Origin: Leeuwenhoekiella palythoae
GTDB lineage: Bacteria > Bacteroidota > Bacteroidia > Flavobacteriales > Flavobacteriaceae
NCBI RefSeq assembly: GCF_900130045.1
Contig: NZ_FQXT01000006.1
Span: forward strand, 127,488 to 191,487
Reading direction: 5' to 3'
Length of the DNA stretch: 64,000 nucleotides
Part shown: positions 26,619-33,363 of the stretch, one piece after another
How the letters are laid out: each line of letters begins with the position of its first letter
Position numbering within the stretch: the first letter of the stretch is position 1
Program-made: the position numbers and the translations under genes
Notes under the pieces: model-generated
What the model was told of the DNA's origin: nothing
The model's input: only the letters and a program-made list of their open reading frames with translations
The model's database searches: none

Positions 26619-27164
26619 TTATGACCTACGACTACGCGTACTATAAACCGTTTGCGAGCGTACACCGTGTACTTTATATGCTTTACTGATAGTCCCCGTT
26701 TGCTTATAAATACGCCCGCTTCTATCATAGTGCATTTTTAAATTTCCTATTTTAGCTAGGCGTCCTTTTTTATAAGTAAGCGCTATATCACCTATCTTTT
26801 CAACACTTCCATTACGATGATAATCAATGTTCAAATTACCTATTTGTGCTACTTGACCATTACGGTTGTATTGAATATATCCTTTACGATACGCTTGATT
26901 TGAACCATAAACCGAATTGGGATTGTAATAAATCTGGTTTACCCTTCTACCATTCAAGCTTATCGACGCTGGTGGGAGATTAAAATCTAATGTTCCGTCA
27001 GGATAAACTAAAAATTCAACACCACGTTCTATAAAAACTACAGGTTCCAATTGCAATTTGCTTGCAGTATTTGCTGTACGCGTTTGCCCTTGTAAACGTT
27101 CATTTGCCTGTGCAGAAACTCCGACTACGAAGCTTACTGCTAAAAAGAGTAAGGTGCGTTTCAT
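26619..27164 (-). CDS. Secreted protein with tandem YxxNGxVxxIG repeats
   Basis: This 181-residue protein has a Sec signal peptide ending VSA before Gln 19. A middle part (VVFIERGVEFLVYPDGTLDF) is followed by about four tandem units of some 16-20 residues built as Y-x-R-N-G-x-V-x-x-I-G-x-L, from about residue 97 to 160, e.g. YNRNGQVAQIGNL and YHRNGSVEKIGDI. The pattern is like YD/MORN-type beta-hairpin repeats. The C-terminus is basic (TRSRRS). No enzyme family is recognised. It is probably an extracytoplasmic structural or binding protein, with its own terminator. Confidence 0.75.
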   Translation of the reverse strand: MKRTLLFLAVSFVVGVSAQANERLQGQTRTANTASKLQLEPVVFIERGVEFLVYPDGTLDFNLPPASISLNGRRVNQIYYNPNSVYGSNQAYRKGYIQYNRNGQVAQIGNLNIDYHRNGSVEKIGDIALTYKKGRLAKIGNLKMHYDRSGRIYKQTGTISKAYKVHGVRSQTVYSTRSRRS

Positions 27165-27504
27165 AATTTTTAGTTTTTGAGATAACGCGCGTTGCGTTGT
27201 CTCGGTTCTGATAAGTATAAACCAAACCGCGTGCCAAAAATTAAAATCACGTATTTGTGATAGTACTGGGAAGAGTTTTGTGGAGTTTAAGTATATGAAA
27301 TTGAATAATTTTAAATAAAAAAAAGAGGTGTGAAAAAATCACACCTCTTGACTGTTTTACAATTTTATGGGCACTACAAAGGGTTTATTACTCCGTACCG
27401 AAGGTTATCGAGATGCCTAAAAATTGAAAATTGGTTTCCAAATAATGCTTTATAGAACTGCCCGGTCGCGGGAGACAAACTTGCCTATGATATGTTATTT
27501 TCCA
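27165..27504. other. Intergenic region between uvrA end and secreted repeat-protein start
   Basis: There are 340 bases without an ORF. It contains a 10-bp palindrome AACGCGCGTT at 27184-27193, near the start of the repeat-protein gene, the uvrA terminator at 27315-27349, a small GC hairpin CCCG/CGGG at 27462-27473, and one arm (27474-27483) of an inverted repeat whose other arm (27509-27518) is the end of uvrA. Confidence 0.6.
27315..27349 (-). terminator. Rho-independent terminator downstream of uvrA
   Basis: An 11-bp stem (27323-27333 with 27339-27349) and, on the minus strand, a following T-run (complement of the A-run at 27315-27324). It lies about 155 bases after the uvrA stop. Confidence 0.75.
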
Positions 27505-30288
27505 TTAAAGTTTGTCTTTTAGATAAGGAGCAGTATATGATTTTTTATTTTTAGCAACCTCTTCCGGGGTTCCTGAAGCGATGAGATATCCGCCGTTTTC
27601 GCCACCTTCAAGACCTAAATCAATTACGTGATCTGCACATTTGATCAGGTCTAAATTGTGTTCAACAACAAGAATAGAATGTCCTTTTTTGATCAATGCC
27701 TGAAAGGAAGTAAGCAATTTCTGAATATCATGAAAGTGCAAACCTGTAGTAGGTTCGTCAAAAATAAATAGATTCTTTTCTTTGGAAGTGCCTTTGACTA
27801 AAAAGGAAGCGAGCTTGATACGCTGTGCCTCGCCACCAGAAAGGGTAGACGAACTTTGCCCTAAAGTGACATAGCCTAAGCCCACATCTTGCAAAGGTTT
27901 AAGCTTGCGGGTGATTTTATCTTGCTTGTGCTCTTTAAAAAAGGCAATAGCATCATCGATGGTCATATTAAGTATGTCATCAATATTCTTGTCTTCAAAC
28001 GTAACCTCAAGCACCTCTTTTTTAAAGCGTTTGCCTTTACATACTTCGCATTCTAGATGCACATCTGCCATAAACTGCATCTCAATGGTGACTTCGCCTT
28101 CGCCTTTACAATTTTCACAACGCCCCCCATCAACATTAAAGGAGAAATGTTTGGTTTGGAAATTTCTGATTTTACTCAATTTCTGACCAGCAAAAAGCGA
28201 ACGAATATCATCATAGGCTTTGATGTAGGTCACAGGATTGGAACGTGAAGAACGACCAATAGGATTTTGATCTACAAATTCAATATGATTGATATTATCA
28301 AACTTTCCTTCAATCCCGGTCATTTGGCCCATTTTCTCACCATAACCGCCGGTTTCTTTAAGTAGGGCAGGGTAGAGCAGTTTTTTTACCAGCGTACTTT
28401 TACCACTTCCGGAAACTCCGGTTACTGCGACAAACATTCCTAACGGGAAACGTACATCTATATTTTTCAGGTTGTTTTCTCGTGCGCCTTTGACCTCAAC
28501 ATAATATTTAGATTCCCGGCGTTTTTCAGGGACTTTAATTTCAAGATCACCATTGAGATATTTTGCGGTAAGTGATTCACTTTTTAGAATCTCATCATAC
28601 GTACCCACAGCAACAACATCACCGCCAAAGGTTCCGGCTTCCGGACCAATATCGATAATCTCATCTGCTGCTTTCATAATGTCTTCATCATGTTCTACAA
28701 CGATCACCGTATTTCCTAAATCTCTAAGATTTTTAAGAACTTCTATAAGACGTTCGGTATCTTTCGGGTGGAGGCCAATGCTGGGCTCATCTAGTATATA
28801 CATAGATCCCACAAGGCTGCTTCCCAATGAAGTCGCAAGGTTGATTCGTTGAGATTCTCCTCCGGAAAGGGTATTTGATTTTCGGTTTAACGTAAGGTAA
28901 TTTAAGCCTACTTTAGACAAGAATTCTAATCGACTCTCGATCTCAGTAAGCAGACGTTTTGCGATTTTGCTATCGTGTTCACTCAGTTGAAGATTCTTAA
29001 AAAAGTCAGCCACTTTATTAAGCGGAAGCCCTACAAGGTCTGTGATTGTAGTTCCACCAATTTTGACATAATTCGCCTCTTTACGCAGACGTTTGCCACC
29101 ACAGGTTTTACAACGCGTTTTTCCGCGGTAGCGTGACAACATCACCCGATTTTGAATTTTATATGCTTTGGACTCCAAAAATTCAAAAAATTGATGAATA
29201 CCTTCAAAATACTGATTTCCATTCCATAACAACTCTTTTTGCGCGTCGCTGAGCTCAAAATAAGGTTTGTGAATAGGGAAATCAAATTTATAAGCGTTGT
29301 TTACCAGCTGGTCGCGATAGTAACTCATACTATCGCCACGCCAAGGAAATACAGCATTTTCATAAACTGAAAGTGCTGTGTTTGGAACGGCCAAATCTTC
29401 ATCAATACCAATCACATCACCGTAACCTTCACACGTAGGGCAAGCGCCATAAGGATTGTTAAAACTGAACAAATGCACATTAGGCTCTAAAAAGCTCATG
29501 CCGTCCAATTCAAAACTATTGCTAAAGTGACGTTGCTTGCCGGTATCAAGATCTTCAATAAAAGCTTCTCCTTTACCCTCATAAAAGGCCGTTTGCACGG
29601 CATCAGCTAAGCGATTGTAAAAGTCTTCATCATCTTTTTTGATAATTCGGTCTACCACTAGAAAGAGTTTGTCTGTTTTTTTGATACTTCCGGCTTCATC
29701 AATACGTACGACGGTGTCATTGACTTTAATCCGTGCGTAACCTTGCTGCTGAAGGATATTAAGTTTTTCTTCAATTTTGCGTCCTTCTTCAACTAGAAAG
29801 GGAGCAAGTAATAAGAGTTTGCTACGCTCATCAAACTGCTTTACATAATCTACAACATCGGTCACGGTATCCTTCTTAACCTCATCACCAGAGATAGGAG
29901 AGTAGGTCTTCCCAATTCGGGCAAAAAGCAATTTGAGGTAATCGTAAATTTCAGTAGACGTTCCTACGGTTGAGCGCGGATTAGTACTGTTTACCTTTTG
30001 CTCGATAGCGATCGCGGGTGCAATACCTTTTATATAGTCAACCTTTGGTTTGTTAAGTCGGCCCAAAAATTGCCGTGCATACGACGACAGGCTTTCTACA
30101 TACCTGCGCTGACCTTCGGCATAAAGCGTGTCAAAAGCAAGACTTGATTTTCCTGATCCAGACAAACCGGTTATCACAACCAGCTTGTTACGTGGAATAA
30201 TGGTATTTATATTTTTTAGGTTATGAAGCTTGGCCCCTTTAATGATAATATTCTCTTTAGGGTTGGCTTTTGAAACGTCAACAATCAT
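27505..30288 (-). CDS. uvrA: Excinuclease ABC subunit UvrA
   Basis: UvrA, 927 residues, is the damage-recognition ATPase of nucleotide excision repair. There are two ABC modules: Walker A GLSGSGKSS at residues 41-49 and GVSGSGKST near 623-631, each with an LSGGE signature (NTLSGGESQRI, STLSGGEAQRI). Zinc-binding Cys pairs are seen in CPTC, CKTC and the CENC/CEVC region of the C-terminal half. The conserved early block YVESLSSYARQFLG and NPRSTVGT are present, and the length is normal. The promoter lies just upstream, divergent from an ECF sigma gene. Confidence 0.98.
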   Translation of the reverse strand: MIVDVSKANPKENIIIKGAKLHNLKNINTIIPRNKLVVITGLSGSGKSSLAFDTLYAEGQRRYVESLSSYARQFLGRLNKPKVDYIKGIAPAIAIEQKVNSTNPRSTVGTSTEIYDYLKLLFARIGKTYSPISGDEVKKDTVTDVVDYVKQFDERSKLLLLAPFLVEEGRKIEEKLNILQQQGYARIKVNDTVVRIDEAGSIKKTDKLFLVVDRIIKKDDEDFYNRLADAVQTAFYEGKGEAFIEDLDTGKQRHFSNSFELDGMSFLEPNVHLFSFNNPYGACPTCEGYGDVIGIDEDLAVPNTALSVYENAVFPWRGDSMSYYRDQLVNNAYKFDFPIHKPYFELSDAQKELLWNGNQYFEGIHQFFEFLESKAYKIQNRVMLSRYRGKTRCKTCGGKRLRKEANYVKIGGTTITDLVGLPLNKVADFFKNLQLSEHDSKIAKRLLTEIESRLEFLSKVGLNYLTLNRKSNTLSGGESQRINLATSLGSSLVGSMYILDEPSIGLHPKDTERLIEVLKNLRDLGNTVIVVEHDEDIMKAADEIIDIGPEAGTFGGDVVAVGTYDEILKSESLTAKYLNGDLEIKVPEKRRESKYYVEVKGARENNLKNIDVRFPLGMFVAVTGVSGSGKSTLVKKLLYPALLKETGGYGEKMGQMTGIEGKFDNINHIEFVDQNPIGRSSRSNPVTYIKAYDDIRSLFAGQKLSKIRNFQTKHFSFNVDGGRCENCKGEGEVTIEMQFMADVHLECEVCKGKRFKKEVLEVTFEDKNIDDILNMTIDDAIAFFKEHKQDKITRKLKPLQDVGLGYVTLGQSSSTLSGGEAQRIKLASFLVKGTSKEKNLFIFDEPTTGLHFHDIQKLLTSFQALIKKGHSILVVEHNLDLIKCADHVIDLGLEGGENGGYLIASGTPEEVAKNKKSYTAPYLKDKL

Positions 30289-30307
30289 AGCAATTTGTAT
30301 AGGTATG

Positions 30308-30341
30308 CAAAGATAATTTATAGGATTGATACGCGCTCAAA
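30308..30341 (-). promoter_or_regulatory. uvrA promoter (TTTG-N22-TATCTTTG)
   Basis: On the minus strand TATCTTTG (30308-30315) fits the -7 consensus and has TTTG (30338-30341) 22 bases upstream. The predicted leader is about 14 bases. Confidence 0.65.
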
Positions 30342-30351
30342 GATTTGGCCA

Positions 30352-30384
30352 ACGTCCTGTTAATGTTAAAATTGTACAGGACGT
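30352..30384. promoter_or_regulatory. Inverted repeat between divergent uvrA and ECF sigma promoters
   Basis: Perfect 9-bp arms ACGTCCTGT (30352-30360) and ACAGGACGT (30376-30384) flank 15 bases. The repeat lies between the two -33 regions and could be an operator for one or both genes. No binding protein is known to me. Confidence 0.45.
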
Positions 30385-30385
30385 G

Positions 30386-30417
30386 TTGTTTATTTGGAAT
30401 GAAAGTTGTTATATTTG
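30386..30417 (+). promoter_or_regulatory. ECF sigma gene promoter (TTG-N21-TATATTTG)
   Basis: TATATTTG at 30410-30417 with TTG at 30386-30388. The predicted leader is about 90 bases long and AT-rich. Confidence 0.6.
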
Positions 30418-30513
30418 GTTTGTATTAACATTAACAGAACGCCTATACCTTAAAATTACTTTTTAAAATTTTTACCGGCCCTAAGGCCAAATTTAACCTA
30501 CAAAAGTAATTTT

Positions 30514-31098
30514 ATGGAAGAAATGTTAACTACAGACGCGACTCTGGTGAGCAGCTATATTAAAGGCGACGAGTCGGCACTTTCTATATTAATTTCGAGA
30601 CATCAGCAACGAGTATATAGTTTTATTTATTCAAAGGTTTATGACCGTGATGTAACCGAAGATATTTTTCAAGACACCTTTATCAAAGTCATACGCACGC
30701 TAAAACGCGGTGGTTATAATGAAGAGGGTAAATTTTTACCCTGGGTAATGCGCATTTCGCATAATCTGGTTATAGACCATTTTAGAAAGAATAAGCGAAT
30801 GCCAAAATTTGATAACACGGGCGACTTCAATATTTTTTCTGTTTTAGGAGATCCTGATCTAAATGCTGAAAAAAGAATTATCAAAGATCAGGTGGAAGAA
30901 GATGTACGTAAACTTATTGACGAACTTCCTGAAGATCAGCGCGATGTTTTGGTGATGCGCATCTATAAAGATATGAGTTTTAAAGAGATAGCAGAGCGCA
31001 CTGATGTGAGCATCAATACCGCCTTAGGTCGTATGCGTTATGCACTGATCAACCTGCGTAAAGTGATTGAGAAAAACAATATAGTTTTAACAAATTAA
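30514..31098 (+). CDS. ECF-type RNA polymerase sigma factor
   Basis: This is a 194-residue sigma-70 family factor of the extracytoplasmic-function type. Region 2 is seen at about residues 22-90 (HQQRVYSFIYSKVYDRDVTED-type helix, then FLPWVMRISHNLVIDHFRK), and region 4 at about 130-185 (LPEDQRDVLVMRIYKDMS, FKEIAERTDVSINTALGRM). An acidic linker carries PKFDNTGDFNIF. No anti-sigma gene with a membrane helix follows; instead a 48-residue ORF lies 59 bases downstream, then a terminator. The start at 30514 is used; an ATG nine bases on is possible. Confidence 0.93.
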   Translation: MEEMLTTDATLVSSYIKGDESALSILISRHQQRVYSFIYSKVYDRDVTEDIFQDTFIKVIRTLKRGGYNEEGKFLPWVMRISHNLVIDHFRKNKRMPKFDNTGDFNIFSVLGDPDLNAEKRIIKDQVEEDVRKLIDELPEDQRDVLVMRIYKDMSFKEIAERTDVSINTALGRMRYALINLRKVIEKNNIVLTN

Positions 31099-31157
31099 GA
31101 TAGACTAAATCCAGAAAGTGTGCGTTATATAGGGACTATTAACCAAACGTCATTTAT

Positions 31158-31304
31158 ATGGAAAACATTTACTCAAAAAAAGCGTGCGCGCTTGACAACA
31201 ATTTAAAACCGACCCAAGAGACGGTTGACCGCATTTTAAATTATTCTAAGGCTTTAAGTGTTATGAATACCAAATTTGGGAAGTTTGAGAATCTTCTCAA
31301 TTAA
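31158..31304 (+). CDS. 48-residue small protein after the ECF sigma gene
   Basis: A short ORF, ATG at 31158 to TAA at 31302-31304, encodes 48 residues: MENIYSKKACALDNN, a middle KPTQETVDRILNYSKALS, and a basic/aromatic tail ending FENLLN. The pattern, a helix with KPxxETVxxILNYSKAL, looks like a conserved small protein found after sigma genes in Bacteroidota as I recall it; a search must confirm this. It has no membrane segment. It lies between the sigma gene and a perfect terminator seven bases after its stop, so it is very likely transcribed with the sigma factor and may bind or modulate it. Confidence 0.65.
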   Translation: MENIYSKKACALDNNLKPTQETVDRILNYSKALSVMNTKFGKFENLLN

Positions 31305-31310
31305 AACTGA

Positions 31311-31340
31311 AAAGACCCGCAACTTGCGGGTCTTTTTTTT
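31311..31340. terminator. Rho-independent terminator of the ECF sigma operon
   Basis: A perfect 10-bp stem (31311-31320 with 31326-31335) with a 5-base loop runs into T8. The symmetry may also let it stop the convergent gene at 31432. Confidence 0.9.
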
Positions 31341-31431
31341 GGCGCCGCCAAAGGGTATAATCTCCTCAAGGCTGGCTCAGAATAATAATTTTCTCAGAGA
31401 ATGCTTTTAAGAGTTGCCCCGAGTTTATGTG

Positions 31432-32754
31432 TTAGTATTCTGTAATGACTTCTCGTGCATCTGGAATTGTTGATCTTAATTCGAATTGTGTTTGCAGGTT
31501 TTTCTCTAATTGAGCAAAACGTTCTGATTTATTAGCAAGTTGAATTTGATTGAAACTATCTGTGAATGCTTGCATACTGCGTTTACCCACTCTCAAATTC
31601 TGAAAAACATTGGAGATGAACGCATTCATTTCTGCTTCTCCGATTTCGTTTTCCAAAATTTTAAACTGTTCAGGAGAAATAAGCAACGCGCTAAGTTCGC
31701 GTCTCTCTGAAGCCAGACCGGAATTAGAAGTGTTTCCTTCTAAGAAGGAGTTTAGGTTATTGTATTGATCAACACTGTATTTTTTCAGATAACGCAGTTT
31801 TACATATTTCGCTAAAGATTGAAGAAGCATACGGTCTAACTGACTTTCCGGTTTAAAAGCACTTGCCATATAAAAGTAGGCATCACCTTCTTCTATGGCA
31901 TCGTCTATTTTCTTAACGTCAACTTGCGCCCCTGTGTTGATGATTGTATTGTATGTAGATTCATTACCATATACCGGCGAACTTACTTGCGCATAGACTA
32001 CTTTGTCATTGGGTGATACTTGGGTCAATTCTTCTAGAAATCCGCGCGTTTTAGCAAACTTAGCCTCAAGTGCGGGGATGGCTTCTTGAGGAACATTTAT
32101 GTAATTAGCATATTTTCCGGTTTGATATTCAAGATTACCGGCCAATAAAACTAAATCTCCTTCGGCCTGGGCATTTGTAAATTCAGTCCCACTTGGCTGC
32201 GGTTGCCCTTTACCTATATAAATTTTATCACAATCTTCGCAATTAGCGGTAATGCTGTAGGTATAATTAAAAGGATCCATGTAATCTGAGATATTACTCG
32301 ATTTATTGACGATCTCAGGATACCATTTATCTGAATTGGTCGCTCTTAGAACACCGTTAGAATATACTAATTGCCCTTTGTAACGTTTTGCTCCACCTTC
32401 GCTATCAAAATTTTTAAACTTTCCCTCGGTAACAATCGTAAGTGTAGATTGTGGCGTGATTACCACCTCGCAGCCTACCAGAACGGTATAGATCAAACAA
32501 TCAGTACAGTTTTGAGGAACTTTGCTAGAAGCAATGCGCTCACCATTTAGGGAGATCGATTTTACCTTGATAAACTCATTGAGTCTAAACGACAAGGTCT
32601 GTGTATCCACAGGTAGATTGCTTAATGTGTATGTGGCATCGATGGTTTCATCTTCTAAAGAGATGTTCACCGTACCATCTAAGTGACTTAAAGCTTGACC
32701 AATACTCAGGTTGGCACACATCATAAGAAAGAAAAAGAGTAGCGTTCTGCTCAT
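31432..32754 (-). CDS. Secreted protein, probable catalytically inactive M1-peptidase-like
   Basis: This 440-residue protein has a Sec signal peptide ending SIG before Gln 20. The mature N-terminal half reads like the beta-saddle domain of M1 aminopeptidases: a strand-rich start (TVNISLEDETIDATYTLSNL), a WYPEI block, and a FNYTYSITANCEDC strand. The region where an M1 enzyme would carry HExxH and a distal Glu instead reads DDAIEEGDAYFYM and LLQSLAKYVKLRYLKKY, so the zinc ligands are missing. The family match is made by eye and is moderate. It would be a periplasmic or secreted binding protein rather than an enzyme. It stands alone on its strand. Confidence 0.55.
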   Translation of the reverse strand: MSRTLLFFFLMMCANLSIGQALSHLDGTVNISLEDETIDATYTLSNLPVDTQTLSFRLNEFIKVKSISLNGERIASSKVPQNCTDCLIYTVLVGCEVVITPQSTLTIVTEGKFKNFDSEGGAKRYKGQLVYSNGVLRATNSDKWYPEIVNKSSNISDYMDPFNYTYSITANCEDCDKIYIGKGQPQPSGTEFTNAQAEGDLVLLAGNLEYQTGKYANYINVPQEAIPALEAKFAKTRGFLEELTQVSPNDKVVYAQVSSPVYGNESTYNTIINTGAQVDVKKIDDAIEEGDAYFYMASAFKPESQLDRMLLQSLAKYVKLRYLKKYSVDQYNNLNSFLEGNTSNSGLASERRELSALLISPEQFKILENEIGEAEMNAFISNVFQNLRVGKRSMQAFTDSFNQIQLANKSERFAQLEKNLQTQFELRSTIPDAREVITEY

Positions 32755-33015
32755 AAAATTCTAATTTCTAGTTTAAAATTAAACAAGCAGAAATTAAACT
32801 TTTTTAAAACAGCATTTTGTGGTTGTTCATCTATAAAAATGAACGTTAATCCGAAAGTCGATTAAAAGCCTAGATAAATTGTCAATTTTTTAGACTAACA
32901 GCCTTTGATATAATCAAATTGAATTTTAGAATTAGAAAATTGAGGCGCAAATGACTTGAAAATGAGTCGAGATTGACTAGAGCACTATTATTGAAAATAA
33001 TTTTTTAAGAAAAAA

Positions 33016-33363
33016 TTAACGAATAGGAGTTTGATAAACGATCGCTTCGATACCTGAATCTAATTTAATCAGGACTCTCTCATAAGCTTCACTCTCATAA
33101 GTGTCAGTGAACTTTAATTCGTGCTCTGATAAGTAGAAAACAACACCTTCAACACTATCCTGCGGATTACCGGTTGGTTTTGCGATGGGGTAGGCGATAT
33201 AATTGAAGGAAGAATCCAGAAGATTAATGCGTTCTAAAATATACCCTGAAAGGCGATCAGGTTGCCCCTCTAGCACGCGGTTATAGAGTTCCTTTTGAAC
33301 TTCAGGATCTTGAAGGGTGCCATAACTAAAAACAGCGATTTGATTTGGGGAATCCGTTTCCAT
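33016..33363 (-). CDS. Gamma-glutamylcyclotransferase (AIG2/GGCT)-like protein
   Basis: This 115-residue protein has the AIG2/GGCT-fold signature: FSYGTLQ at residues 12-18 (anion-binding loop), a central VEGVVFYLSE strand and a Glu in FTDTYES near residue 90 in the position of the family catalytic acid. GGCT enzymes release 5-oxoproline from gamma-glutamyl compounds. The gene directly abuts the T9SS protein gene upstream (no bases between), as last gene of the operon that begins with glutaminyl cyclase. No signal peptide, so cytoplasmic. The exact substrate is unknown. Confidence 0.82.
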   Translation of the reverse strand: METDSPNQIAVFSYGTLQDPEVQKELYNRVLEGQPDRLSGYILERINLLDSSFNYIAYPIAKPTGNPQDSVEGVVFYLSEHELKFTDTYESEAYERVLIKLDSGIEAIVYQTPIR

